From the NCBI RefSeq assembly GCF_900184795.1, contig NZ_FXXN01000024.1, forward strand, positions 70,366-134,365: 64,000 bases of DNA. Direction: 5' to 3'. A program made the translations under genes and the position numbers. Shown in pieces: positions 27,542-36,270 of the stretch. Numbering within the stretch: the first letter of the stretch is position 1; each line of letters starts with the position of its first letter. This stretch comes from Magnetospirillum sp. 15-1 (GTDB lineage: Bacteria > Pseudomonadota > Alphaproteobacteria > Rhodospirillales > Magnetospirillaceae). The notes under the pieces are model-generated. The model ran no database searches. It was not told the origin of the DNA and saw nothing but the letters and a program-made list of their open reading frames with translations.

Positions 27542-29449
27542 ATGGCAAGCGACGTGAGCAACAAGGCCGCAATGGGCGACGGCCAGTATCTGGATCGGCA
27601 GTCGCCGGGTTTCATCAGGCAGTTCATCCGCCTGGCCGGTCCCTATTGGCAATCGGGCGAGAAGTGGAAAGTGCGCGGCCTGGTCGCCCTGCTGCTCGGC
27701 CTGACCGTCACCCAGGTGGTCATCCCAATCATGATCAATCTGTGGAGCGCCGAACTGTTCGACGCGCTCGAGCAGAAATCCATGGACAAGTTCTTCGGCC
27801 AGATCGTCGAGATCGGCCTGATCCTGCTGGGGTCCATGACGGTCACCGCCACCCATCTCAGGGTCAAGCGCGCCATTCAGCTGGGCTGGCGCCGCTGGCT
27901 GACCCGGCGGCTGCAGGACAATTGGATGGCCATGGGCCACCATTACCAGCTCATGCACATGCCGGGCGACCACGACAACCCCGACGGCCGCATCGCCGAG
28001 GACATCCGGCTGACCACCGAAACCGCCATCGATCTCATCCACTCGCTGTTCTACTGCGCCCTGCTGCTGGCCAGCTTCGTGCAGATCCTGTGGACGCTGT
28101 CGGGCGATCTGGTCCTGCCCATCGGCGATTTCGAGATTTCCATTCCCGGCCATATGGTCTGGGTGGCACTGTTCTACGCCTCGTGCGCCTCCTCCCTGGC
28201 GCTGTGGGTGGGGCGGCCGCTGATCGGCGCCACCGACCGTCGCCAGACCGCCGAGGCCAATTTCCGCTTCGGGCTGGTCCGTGCCCGCGAGAACTCGGAA
28301 GCCATCGCCCTGCTGCATGGCGAGGTGGGCGAGCGCCGCCGCTTCTCCGAGCTGTTCCGCGGCATCGAGGGCGCCTGGAACCGCCAGACCGCCGGCCTGA
28401 TCCGCCTGTTCCTGTTCACCTCGGGCTACGCGGTGTTCTCCACTGCCTTCCCGATTTTGATCGCCGCGCCGCGCTACATCGCCGGAGTCATCTCCCTGGG
28501 CCATCTGATGCAGACCGCCCAGGCCTTCCAGCAACTCTCCCAGGCCCTGTCCTGGCCGGTGGACAATCTGCAAAGGGTGGCCGAGTGGCGCGCCTCGGTC
28601 GAGCGCGTGCTGTCGCTGCACGACGCCCTGCAGGCGTTGCGCGACGATTCGTCGCGCCCCGACGCCCACACCGTGATCGTCCAGAAGGCGGCCATTCCCA
28701 CCCTGTGCTTCCACGATCTGACCATCGCCAATTCCGACGGAACCGTGGTGATCGAGGGCCTCAGCGCCGAGATCATCGGCGGCGAGCACGTGCTGATCGG
28801 CGGCGACCCCGGCGCGGCGGTCAAGCTGTTCAAGGTGGTGGCGGGGTTGTGGCCGTGGGGGCGCGGCACCGTCGACCTGCCCTGCGACGCCCATATCTTC
28901 TTCATGCCGCAGCGGCCCTACATGCCCATCGGCACCCTGCGCGGCGTGCTGACCTATCCGTCCGCCATGGAATGCTTCCCCGACGACCAGTTGGAAAGCG
29001 CCCTGGAGCGGGTCGGCCTCGGCCACCTGATGCCCCGCGTCGACGATACCGCCATCTGGGAGCAGAACCTGACCGCCGGCGAGCAGCAGCGCCTCGGCTT
29101 CGCGCGGTTGCTGCTGCACCGGCCCAAATGGGTGTTCCTGCAGGAAGCCACCGACGCGCTGGACCCGGACGGCGAGCGCAAGCTGATGCAGATGCTGCTC
29201 GACGAACTGCCCACCGCCACCATCCTCACCGTGGGCTTCCACGCCGAGCTGGAGCAGTACCACCAGCGCAAGCTGACCCTGTCGCCCTCGCCCGACGGCA
29301 CCATCCTGGTGCGCGAAAGCCGCAAGGACTGGGATCAGCCCAAGCGCGGCATGAACTGGGGCGGACGACTGTTCGGCAACCTGCTGCGCCGGGGCGAGCG
29401 CCGCGCCCTGTCGGACGGGCTGACCAAGCGCGGCGACAAGCGGCGGTAG
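27542..29449 (+). CDS. SbmA/YddA-type ABC transporter half with degenerate nucleotide-binding motifs
   Basis: This 635-residue protein has an N-terminal ABC_membrane_2-type domain (about 1-370, six helices, with the family segment RWLTRRLQDNWMAMGHHYQL) and a C-terminal ATP-binding domain (about 390-600). The Walker A loop reads G420-G-D-P-G-A-A-V-K428, so the catalytic Lys position is A426 and the following Ser/Thr is V427. Walker B reads VFLQEA, with Q534 in place of the Asp, though the Glu (E535) remains. The signature LTAGEQQR is conserved, as is the downstream LWPWGRG. The family includes peptide and very-long-chain fatty-acid transporters. Substitution of both Walker residues predicts little or no ATPase activity. 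An ATG at 27542 is preceded by GACGGGG. Confidence 0.85.
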   Translation: MASDVSNKAAMGDGQYLDRQSPGFIRQFIRLAGPYWQSGEKWKVRGLVALLLGLTVTQVVIPIMINLWSAELFDALEQKSMDKFFGQIVEIGLILLGSMTVTATHLRVKRAIQLGWRRWLTRRLQDNWMAMGHHYQLMHMPGDHDNPDGRIAEDIRLTTETAIDLIHSLFYCALLLASFVQILWTLSGDLVLPIGDFEISIPGHMVWVALFYASCASSLALWVGRPLIGATDRRQTAEANFRFGLVRARENSEAIALLHGEVGERRRFSELFRGIEGAWNRQTAGLIRLFLFTSGYAVFSTAFPILIAAPRYIAGVISLGHLMQTAQAFQQLSQALSWPVDNLQRVAEWRASVERVLSLHDALQALRDDSSRPDAHTVIVQKAAIPTLCFHDLTIANSDGTVVIEGLSAEIIGGEHVLIGGDPGAAVKLFKVVAGLWPWGRGTVDLPCDAHIFFMPQRPYMPIGTLRGVLTYPSAMECFPDDQLESALERVGLGHLMPRVDDTAIWEQNLTAGEQQRLGFARLLLHRPKWVFLQEATDALDPDGERKLMQMLLDELPTATILTVGFHAELEQYHQRKLTLSPSPDGTILVRESRKDWDQPKRGMNWGGRLFGNLLRRGERRALSDGLTKRGDKRR

Positions 29450-29472
29450 TTTGTGGGCCGCCGCCCACGCCC

Positions 29473-29550
29473 GCTTGGGGCCATGGGCCCCAAACCCCAT
29501 TCCTCTAATTCATGGAATCAAAATGGGGTCCGGGGCATTGGCCCCGGATG
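29473..29550. repeat. Cluster of GC-rich palindromes between converging genes
   Basis: Several short hairpins follow each other: GGGGCCATGGGCCCC, then ACCCCATT with AATGGGGT, then TCCGGGGC with GCCCCGGA. They lie between the convergent ABC and GH1 genes and probably act as a two-way transcript end. There is no clear T-run. Confidence 0.5.
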
Positions 29551-29571
29551 GGCTTGGGCGATAGCCCAATC

Positions 29572-30924
29572 TCACCCCTTCCGCCGCGCAGTGATCATGT
29601 CCCGGTACCATTTGCCGGAATTCTTGAGCGTGCGCTTCTGGCTGTCGAAATCCACGTGGTAGAGGCCGAAGCGCGGGCCATAGCCCGAGCCCCACTCGAA
29701 ATTGTCCAAGAGCGCCCAGACGAAATAGCCGCGTACGTCGGCGCCCTCGGCCACCGCGTCGAGCATGGCCTGCTGGTACTCGCGGAAATAGGCGAGGCGG
29801 TGGGTGTCGTTGACCACGCCGTTCTCGTCGGGCGTATCGCTGCCCGCCCCGCCGCCGCAGCCGTTCTCGGTGACATAGACCGGCAGCTTGTAACGCCGCG
29901 TCAGGGTCAGCAGTTCATCCTTGAACACTTCGGGGAAGATGGGCCAGCCCACCTCGGGATGATTGGCGGATTCCGGGGGAGCGCCCCAGCCGTAGCCCCA
30001 GGTGGTGCCCGCGTCGGCCTTGGCGTAGATGGGGCCGTAATGATTGAGGCCCATCCAGTCGGTGGGACGGCAGATGCGCGCCAGATCACCCGCCTGGACA
30101 TAGGGTTCGACGTCACGGGCCATGATCTCGGGGTAATGGCCTAGATGCTGCGGGTCGCAGAACACCCCGTTCCAATGGGCGTCCAGCAGATCGGCCGCCG
30201 CCTGGTTCTCGGCCAGCCCACCCTCGGGCCGCACGATCTGACGGTTGTGGATGGCACCGATGGACACGTCCTTCACATGGTCGCGCAGCACGTCCACGCC
30301 CATACCGTGGGCCAGATTGACGTGGTGGATGGCCTTCATGTGGGCGGCGCGGTCGGTCACGCCGGGCGCCGCCCAGTCGATGGCGTAGCCGAACATGGTG
30401 AAGACCGAGAATTCGTTGAAGGTGGCGAAGTGCTTGACCCGATCGCCATAGCGCTTGGCGGCGAGAATGGCGTAATCGGCGAACCAGCCGGCGCAGTCGC
30501 GGTTGGTCCAGCCGCCCAGGTCGTCCAGCGCCTGGGGCAGGTCCCAGTGATAGAGGCACACCCAGGGGGTGATCCCCGCCTCCAGCACCCCGTCGATCAG
30601 CCGGTCGTAGAAGTCGAGCCCCTTCTGGTTGACCTGTCCCTTGCCCTTGGGCAGCAGCCGAGGCCAGGCCAGGGAGAAGCGATAGGCATCGACGCCCAGA
30701 TCCTTGATCAGCCCCACATCCTCGGGCCAGCGGTGGTAATGGTCGCAGGCGATATCGGCGTTGGCGCCGGTCCATACGCCGCCCTGCAGCCGGCAGCGGG
30801 TATCCCAGATGCTGGGGCCGCGCCCATCCTCCTTGGTGGCGCCCTCCACCTGGAAGGCCGAGGTGGAAACGCCCCAGACGAAATCGGGCCGCAGGCTCGT
30901 GTTCTTCTCTTTTTTGGCGCCCAT
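29572..30924 (-). CDS. Family 1 glycoside hydrolase (beta-glucosidase-like)
   Basis: This 450-residue TIM-barrel enzyme should hydrolyse beta-linked glycosides. GH1 signatures are clear: the N-terminal FVWGVSTSAFQVEG, HWDLPQALDDLGGW, and the nucleophile E353 in VYVTENG. The acid/base glutamate is E171 in TFNEFS; the family motif is TFNEP, so the residue after the catalytic Glu is Phe rather than Pro. The C-terminal WALLDNFEWGSGYGPRFGL motif that holds sugar contacts is intact. There is no signal peptide, so it acts in the cytoplasm. No sugar transporter or regulator is adjacent; it lies alone between two hairpin regions, which gives no clue to substrate. Confidence 0.92.
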   Translation of the reverse strand: MGAKKEKNTSLRPDFVWGVSTSAFQVEGATKEDGRGPSIWDTRCRLQGGVWTGANADIACDHYHRWPEDVGLIKDLGVDAYRFSLAWPRLLPKGKGQVNQKGLDFYDRLIDGVLEAGITPWVCLYHWDLPQALDDLGGWTNRDCAGWFADYAILAAKRYGDRVKHFATFNEFSVFTMFGYAIDWAAPGVTDRAAHMKAIHHVNLAHGMGVDVLRDHVKDVSIGAIHNRQIVRPEGGLAENQAAADLLDAHWNGVFCDPQHLGHYPEIMARDVEPYVQAGDLARICRPTDWMGLNHYGPIYAKADAGTTWGYGWGAPPESANHPEVGWPIFPEVFKDELLTLTRRYKLPVYVTENGCGGGAGSDTPDENGVVNDTHRLAYFREYQQAMLDAVAEGADVRGYFVWALLDNFEWGSGYGPRFGLYHVDFDSQKRTLKNSGKWYRDMITARRKG

Positions 30925-30966
30925 GGTCCCCTCCCGATTGGCTAACGTTCGGAAAATCTTCCCACC

Positions 30967-31605
30967 CTAGCCGGGAGTCGTCAAGGAAGCGTCCCGCCCC
31001 ATCCCCAGCGCCAGAACGGCCACCACCGCGCCTTGCAGCAGCAGGACCAGCAGGCCAGCATCCACCGGATGGGCGAGGGAGAGGGCGGTGTTGGACAGCG
31101 CCGCCGCCGCCAGCCCGCCCAGGGCCAGTTCCAGCCGCCGCCGCAGCCCGGCGCCGCGCAGCACCATCACCGCCATGGCGATGGTGGGCAGTCCCATCAT
31201 CACCGCGATGTCGGGCAGGCAATGCAGGTGCGGCCCGGCCAGCAGTTCCGCCGCCGCCTCGCCCCGGACCTCCAGCAGGCATTGCCGCCCCAGGCTGAGC
31301 AGCCACAGGCCGAGCGGCACCAGCGGGGCCAGTACCCAGGCCCGCCGCCGTCCCGGTATCCCCAGCGCCAGCCCGGCCAGGGCGGCGGTCACGGCGGTCG
31401 CCAGACTGGCGACCAGCCGCAGCAGAAAGACCGGCTCGGACAGGCGCAAGGCGAGATCGCTCCGCAGCCCCATGGCCAGGCTCACCACCGCCACCGCCGG
31501 CACCGCCAGGGCAAACCACGTCAGCAGCCGTGTCGAGGGCGGCGGCAGCACCCGTACCGGAGCGGCCTGGGCGGCGAGGCGGGCGATCAGGTCCTCGGTC
31601 TTCAT
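30967..31605 (-). CDS. NrsF-family (DUF1109) membrane anti-sigma factor
   Basis: This 212-residue integral membrane protein has six predicted helices (for example LLTWFALAVPAVAVVSLAMGL near the N-terminus) and the DUF1109 pattern starting MKTEDLIARLAA. NrsF proteins hold SigF-like ECF sigma factors at the membrane and release them in response to metal or oxidative stress. Two cysteines, in LGRQCLLE and in HLHCLPDIAV, are candidates for the sensing pair reported in this family. The start overlaps the sigma-factor gene by four bases, so the pair is translationally coupled. Confidence 0.88.
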   Translation of the reverse strand: MKTEDLIARLAAQAAPVRVLPPPSTRLLTWFALAVPAVAVVSLAMGLRSDLALRLSEPVFLLRLVASLATAVTAALAGLALGIPGRRRAWVLAPLVPLGLWLLSLGRQCLLEVRGEAAAELLAGPHLHCLPDIAVMMGLPTIAMAVMVLRGAGLRRRLELALGGLAAAALSNTALSLAHPVDAGLLVLLLQGAVVAVLALGMGRDASLTTPG

Positions 31606-32240
31606 TCCTCCCCCTCCCCTCCGGCCAATTTTCGCCGCAACGCCTTGATGCCGCGATGGACCGCCACCTTCAGCGCTCCCACCGACATGCCGGTAGCCGC
31701 CGCCGCTTCTTTCAGCGAGCGTTCCTCCAGCTTGAGCAGGTGAATGGCGCGGCGCTGGCCCTCGGGCAGATCGGCCAGGGCGCGGGCCAGCAATTGCGGA
31801 TCACCCGGCCCCTCCTCGGCTGTCGGCGCCGCCACGTCGGGCAGGCCGTGCTCGAAGCCGCATTCCGGAGCCTCGCGCGCCGCCCGGCGGGCATGACGCC
31901 GCGCCGCGTCGGCGACCCGGTAGTGCACGATCGCCAGCAGCCACGGCAGGAACGGACGGGCGGCATCATAGGTGTGGCGCACCGCGTGGACCGACAGCAG
32001 CACCTCCTGCACGATATCCTCGGTATCGGGGCCGCGCCAACGTCTGGCCACCGCCCGGCGGATGATGGGCGCCGCCTCGGTCAGCAGGCTGCCATAGGCC
32101 CGCCCGTCGCCGCCCTGGGCCGCCCGCATCAAGTCCCGCAGATGGGTGTCGTCTGCCCGCACGCCATACTCCCGCGTCTCAGCGCAGGATGCACCGGACG
32201 GGCTGGGCGGACAACAAGCTGCAAGCGTGGCGGCGGTCAT
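31602..32240 (-). CDS. ECF sigma factor paired with NrsF
   Basis: This sigma70-family ECF factor has region 2 at about residues 35-110 (RRWRGPDTEDIVQEVLLSVH, then FLPWLLAIVHYRVADAARR) and region 4 at about 145-205 (LPEGQRRAIHLLKLEERSLKEAAAATGMSVGALKVAVHRGIK), as in SigF-type factors. The first 30 residues are unrelated to the family, so the true start may be an internal GTG or ATG near residue 28. The anti-sigma gene follows with a 4-base overlap. It could regulate stress-response genes near the respiratory genes upstream, but no promoter motif was identified. Confidence 0.88.
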   Translation of the reverse strand: MTAATLAACCPPSPSGASCAETREYGVRADDTHLRDLMRAAQGGDGRAYGSLLTEAAPIIRRAVARRWRGPDTEDIVQEVLLSVHAVRHTYDAARPFLPWLLAIVHYRVADAARRHARRAAREAPECGFEHGLPDVAAPTAEEGPGDPQLLARALADLPEGQRRAIHLLKLEERSLKEAAAATGMSVGALKVAVHRGIKALRRKLAGGEGEE

Positions 32241-32279
32241 AACCGGAACTTCGCCGCCATCGCGGAAAAAGTTACGGCG

Positions 32280-32765
32280 CTACTTGCCCGCCACCACTTC
32301 GATGCTGCCGATCATCTTGGTATGGCTGAGACCGCAATATTCGGCGCACTGAAAGCGCACCCTGCCCGAGGCCGGGGCGGTCAGGCTGACCACCCGGACC
32401 TGCCCGGGGGTCAGCAGCACCTCGGCCTCGCCGATGGCCGCCGAATGGACGGTATCCTCGGCCAGCAGATGCAGACGGTAGGTCTTGCCGGGCTCCAGCT
32501 CCAAAGCGGGGCTGAACTCCCAGCGCTTGGCCAGCATGGGGATATCGGAGCCGGCGGGCGGATGCACCACCGGAATGCCGTCGACGCTCTGGCCGGTGCC
32601 ATGGGCGGCCAGCAGGGCGAGATGACGGCCGTGGAACTCGGCCAGATCGGCGTTGTAAGTCTCGGACGGCAGGACATCGAGACCGCCGGTGCGGCCCATC
32701 AGCCAGCCGAGCGCCAGGATCACCGTCGCGGCCAGCAGGGCGAGCGGCGCGAAACCCTTAAGCAT
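32280..32765 (-). CDS. CuA-domain subunit II of a heme-copper oxidase-like complex (complex B)
   Basis: This 161-residue protein has one N-terminal transmembrane helix (about 6-24) and a periplasmic cupredoxin domain. The CuA ligands are visible: His in DTVHSAAIGE, then the C-x3-C-x3-H-x2-M motif of CAEYCGLSHTKMIG. Such a subunit accepts electrons from cytochrome c or an equivalent donor. It is short, as is typical of B-family oxidases and some NO-reductase relatives. It overlaps the subunit I gene by eight bases and ends this transcription unit 40 bases before the ECF sigma gene. Confidence 0.87.
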   Translation of the reverse strand: MLKGFAPLALLAATVILALGWLMGRTGGLDVLPSETYNADLAEFHGRHLALLAAHGTGQSVDGIPVVHPPAGSDIPMLAKRWEFSPALELEPGKTYRLHLLAEDTVHSAAIGEAEVLLTPGQVRVVSLTAPASGRVRFQCAEYCGLSHTKMIGSIEVVAGK

Positions 32766-34113
32766 TTTCGCCCTCCCCCCGCTTGAGCAGCCGGGCCAGG
32801 GCCATCCACACGAAGATCACTCCGCCCAGCACCGCCAGACCGGTTCCCATGCCCACCACGCCCATGGAAACCTTCTTCCATACGGTATCGAGGCCCTGGT
32901 CCACGCCGGTGGTCTTGCGCGGCACGCCGGCGGCGCCGGCCAGGAAGAAGCCCAGGGCATGAACCAACTGGCCCCAGCCGTAGAGATGGAACTGCAGGCG
33001 CACCCCCTTCCCCGTCCCGATGCTGCGCCCCAGGGCGGGCAGCAGATGCACCAGCACCACGCCCATCAGACCCAGTTGCACCCCGCCGATAACGGCGTGG
33101 TAATGGGACGGCGTACGGGTATCGGCCACTCCCAGGAAGAAGCCGGCGAAGCCGCCGATGGCGAAGACGAACAGCGACAACGCCAGGGACAGGAAGGCGG
33201 GCGAGCGCCAGTCGCGCGGCCCCTGCGCGATCCTCCAGACCAGGCAGGCCCCCATCACCAGAGGCGGCAGCGGCAGCCCCACCCACAGCAGGCGGGTGAA
33301 GATCTGGCGATGCTCGAGGCCCAGCACGTCGCCGCCCACCACATAGATCAGCGGCGAGATCACCGCGAACAGGGCAAGCGCCGCGAAACCGGCGCGGCCC
33401 AACCCGGCCGGCACCGGCCCGACGCCGAAATGACGCTCGGACAGGGCTTGCCAGGCGATCATCAGGATCATGGTGTTGACCAGTTGCAGCACATGGCCGC
33501 CACCCCAGAACACCCGCTCGTTGAACAGGTCGGCATCGGTCCCGGCCGGAATCAGCACCCAGGCGATCAGGAAACAAGCCAAGGCGGCGAGATAGGCCAG
33601 ACCGGCGCAGGCGATGCCAAACGGTACCACCATCCGCGAGCGCAGCACCGGCAGCAGCCGCAGGCAGGCCAGCGCCACGCCGACGGCATGCACACCCAGG
33701 CCGATATAGAACAGCCGGTGCCCGACCACCGGAACATAGTTGTTGAGCGAAGGCTCGCCCTGGTCGGCCAGGGCGGGAATCAGCAGCAACAGGACGCCCA
33801 GACTGCCGAGGATCAGGGCGATGCGGCCGAGAACGTCGCCCTTGGGACAGGGTGGCGCCGCCATGGCCGACAGCGCGCCCAGGGCGGCCAGGAACCACAC
33901 CTCGAAGGACAGCACCACATGGGTGACCAGGGCGCGGTAGAAGAAGTGCGGCCCCCAGGGCAGCCAATCCTGCACCTTGGGCGTGCGCGACAGACCCAGC
34001 GCCAGGGCCAGCAGGCCGGCGATGGCCAGCGAACCGATGGCCAGCAGCGCCCAGCCGCGCAGTTCGGCCCGCCGAGCCGCCGACAACCCGTCTAGCCTCC
34101 AGGAATGATCCAT
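32758..34113 (-). CDS. Divergent heme-copper oxidase-like subunit I (complex B)
   Basis: This 451-residue protein has about twelve transmembrane helices and belongs to the heme-copper oxidase superfamily. Heme ligands are H65 (VTHVVLSFEVW) and H337/H339 (SHYHAVIGG), and a CuB-type ligand is H207 (WGGGHVLQ). Two things are odd. The Tyr normally four residues after that His is L211, and the usual His-His pair of helix 7 is H268-R269 (GLEHRQIF), so one CuB ligand is missing. The residues of the known proton channels are not evident. It may be a NO-reductase-like enzyme or a complex with altered active-site metal. The CuA subunit II gene overlaps its 3' end. Confidence 0.75.
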   Translation of the reverse strand: MDHSWRLDGLSAARRAELRGWALLAIGSLAIAGLLALALGLSRTPKVQDWLPWGPHFFYRALVTHVVLSFEVWFLAALGALSAMAAPPCPKGDVLGRIALILGSLGVLLLLIPALADQGEPSLNNYVPVVGHRLFYIGLGVHAVGVALACLRLLPVLRSRMVVPFGIACAGLAYLAALACFLIAWVLIPAGTDADLFNERVFWGGGHVLQLVNTMILMIAWQALSERHFGVGPVPAGLGRAGFAALALFAVISPLIYVVGGDVLGLEHRQIFTRLLWVGLPLPPLVMGACLVWRIAQGPRDWRSPAFLSLALSLFVFAIGGFAGFFLGVADTRTPSHYHAVIGGVQLGLMGVVLVHLLPALGRSIGTGKGVRLQFHLYGWGQLVHALGFFLAGAAGVPRKTTGVDQGLDTVWKKVSMGVVGMGTGLAVLGGVIFVWMALARLLKRGEGENA

Positions 34114-34139
34114 GCCCCTACCGTCCCGGGTTCCGTCCG

Positions 34140-34169
34140 CGTCACCCCGGCCGGGCGGCCGGGGTGACG
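34140..34169. other. 13-bp perfect stem-loop
   Basis: CGTCACCCCGGCC (34140-34152) pairs perfectly with 34157-34169 around GGGC. It lies between the hypothetical gene and subunit I of complex B, with no T-run. It may protect or attenuate the transcript between them. Confidence 0.5.
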
Positions 34170-34176
34170 ACGGTTG

Positions 34177-34680
34177 TTACTTGAACTCGAACTTGCCGTT
34201 CTCTTCGTCGAAATCGACCACGAAAACCTGTCGGGGCGCAAGCTCGACGGTGACTTCGGCCACCTGATCGAACACCTTGGGATCGTTGCCGTCGCGCATG
34301 CGCGCCGTGATGACGTGCCGCCCCGACTTGATCTCGCGCGAATCGTAGAAGCGCGAGCGTCCGTCACCCGACAGGCCGGCCGGCTTGGCGGTCTGGGCGA
34401 ACACCTTCTGGCCGTCGATGTCCATTTCCAGGGTCACGGCATTGCGCTCGCGGCCACAGGAGGTCTTGGCCCGCATGTTGGGCGGCAGCTTGGCCAGTTC
34501 CTCGGCCGAGCGCTCCTTGCACTCACCCACCTTCTGGCCGGCATGGGTCAGCGACAGTTTCAGCAGGGCATTGCCCGGGTCGTGCTGACGATAGACCGGA
34601 TGCGAGGCGAAATAGGCGATCATCAGGGCGAAGGCGGCGTAGGCCACCGCCTGACCGGCGATGTGACGGGGCTTGATCAT
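34177..34680 (-). CDS. Unknown membrane-anchored protein of the complex B unit
   Basis: I do not recognise this 167-residue protein. One N-terminal membrane helix (about 10-25, AVAYAAFALMIAYFASHPVY) anchors a periplasmic beta-rich domain. That domain holds two cysteines (VGECKER and KTSCGRE), about 25 residues apart, which could form a disulfide or bind metal. The start codon ATG at 34680 overlaps the stop of the cytochrome b fusion gene (ATGA), so the two are coupled. Position between the fusion gene and the oxidase subunits suggests an assembly factor or accessory subunit of complex B. Confidence 0.72.
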   Translation of the reverse strand: MIKPRHIAGQAVAYAAFALMIAYFASHPVYRQHDPGNALLKLSLTHAGQKVGECKERSAEELAKLPPNMRAKTSCGRERNAVTLEMDIDGQKVFAQTAKPAGLSGDGRSRFYDSREIKSGRHVITARMRDGNDPKVFDQVAEVTVELAPRQVFVVDFDEENGKFEFK

Positions 34681-36251
34681 TCCGCCACCCTCCGCTTGGT
34701 GGATTCGGGACGTTCCATGGGCGGCAACTCCTCCAGCGCCACCCGGAAGGCGGCCAGTTCGCCCATCAGGGCCTTGGTCTCGGTGCTGGCGGCCCAGAAC
34801 AGGCGCACCCGCTCGCGCGGCACGGCGCCACGCAGCTTGGGCACGCGCTCGCCGTTCATGCGCAATTCGGTCCATTCCGGACCCAGGCGGTAGAAGCACT
34901 CACCGGGACGGCAGGCGGTGACCAGCACGCCGTCGGCCAGGTCCTTGTTGAAGACGTAATCGATCAGCGACGGCGGCATCATGCCGGTGCAATGCAGCGG
35001 CAGCACGCCAACCGACGGTCCCTTGAGATGGTCGAGGACCGCTCCGTGCTCACAGCCGATGATCAGGACGCGGTTCTTGCCCACCAGACCGTGGGTACGG
35101 GCCGAAACCCGCTTCACCATCAGGTCGAAGGTGAAATCGGGAATATCGATGGCGGTAGCGCGGGTCTCGCCCGTATGGGGCAGGAACGGATTGGTCTTGT
35201 TGCACGACGCCATGCACATGCCGCAACTGGTGCACAGATCGGGCTGCATCACCGCCAGCTTGGGGCTGGAGTGCAGTCCATCGGTACGCGGGCGCAGCAC
35301 CACGGCGCCGAACGGGCAATCCGAGGCGCAATTGCCGCAGCCGTTGCACAGGTCGGAGGTCACCACGGCGGCGGCGCGGCGCTTGCGGCCAAAGGCCATC
35401 CACGGCATCAGCGACAGGAACAGCGAGGCGCCGATGGACACCGCCCAGGTCACCAGCGGGCCCTTGGCGTCATACAGCGGATACAGCGCCATGAAGTACC
35501 AGTCGGGATTCAATTCGCCGATGGACTTGCCCAGGTCGGCGGCCGGATGGCTCTGGGCCGGATGGAGCAGCGACAGCGCCACCAGCATGATCGTGGAGCC
35601 GATGACCAGCGGACGTGGCGGATTGGTGTTGGCGCGGTTGATGCGCAGGATATGCACCCACATGGCCATCAGCAGGAACAGCGGCACGGCGATGTGAATG
35701 AAGATCAGCAAGGTGAAGAAACGGTCGGTCAGCGCGCCGGGATTGAGGAAGTTGCGCGCGATGCTCTGGCCGAAAATGCCCAGGTAATCCATCCACTCGG
35801 CGGTGCCGATGGCCAGATACTGCGCCAACTCGTCCCACACCAGCCAATAGCCGGTGACACCCGAGCTGAACACCATCCAGATCAGCGGCACGCCGGTGAA
35901 CCAGGCGAACCAGCGGGCGCCGTGATAACGGTCCAGGCACCACTCGCGCACCAGATGCAGCATCATGGTCAGCACCATGGCGTCCGAGCCATAGCGGTGC
36001 AGCGAGCGGATCAGGCCGCCCCAATACCACTGCTCGCGCGAGATATGCTCGATGGAGTTCCAGGCGCGCACCGCGCTGGTGTCGTAGGGCACGAACAGGT
36101 ACAGGCCCGAGGCGCCGACGATCCAGAAGAAGAACCACGACATGGCGCCCAGGCAGTACATGGGGTTGGACTCGCGGCCCACCAGCATGTCCCAGCCGCT
36201 TTCCAGGCGGAAGAGGCCCGCTCTGACGGCGGATTTGATTGGATTAGACAA
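34677..36251 (-). CDS. Cytochrome b6-like / two-[4Fe-4S] ferredoxin / MvhD-like fusion protein
   Basis: This 524-residue protein fuses three redox modules. Residues about 1-290 are a cytochrome b6-type membrane domain; the bis-His pairs are each 14 residues apart (HRYGSDAMVLTMMLH and HIAVPLFLLMAMWVH). Residues about 300-370 hold two [4Fe-4S] motifs, CNGCGNCASDCP and CTSCGMCMASCN. The C-terminal part resembles the iron-sulfur MvhD/FlpD module (IIGCEHG, HCTGMMPPSLIDYVF, ACRPGECFYRLGPEW). I start at TTG 36251 (AAGGA upstream) because the ATG at 36305 lies within a tandem repeat. The protein may move electrons from a cytoplasmic low-potential donor into the membrane and on to complex B. It is probably cotranscribed with the two following genes. 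Confidence 0.85.
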   Translation of the reverse strand: MSNPIKSAVRAGLFRLESGWDMLVGRESNPMYCLGAMSWFFFWIVGASGLYLFVPYDTSAVRAWNSIEHISREQWYWGGLIRSLHRYGSDAMVLTMMLHLVREWCLDRYHGARWFAWFTGVPLIWMVFSSGVTGYWLVWDELAQYLAIGTAEWMDYLGIFGQSIARNFLNPGALTDRFFTLLIFIHIAVPLFLLMAMWVHILRINRANTNPPRPLVIGSTIMLVALSLLHPAQSHPAADLGKSIGELNPDWYFMALYPLYDAKGPLVTWAVSIGASLFLSLMPWMAFGRKRRAAAVVTSDLCNGCGNCASDCPFGAVVLRPRTDGLHSSPKLAVMQPDLCTSCGMCMASCNKTNPFLPHTGETRATAIDIPDFTFDLMVKRVSARTHGLVGKNRVLIIGCEHGAVLDHLKGPSVGVLPLHCTGMMPPSLIDYVFNKDLADGVLVTACRPGECFYRLGPEWTELRMNGERVPKLRGAVPRERVRLFWAASTETKALMGELAAFRVALEELPPMERPESTKRRVAE

Positions 36252-36270
36252 GGCGAAATTTCCTTTTCGT

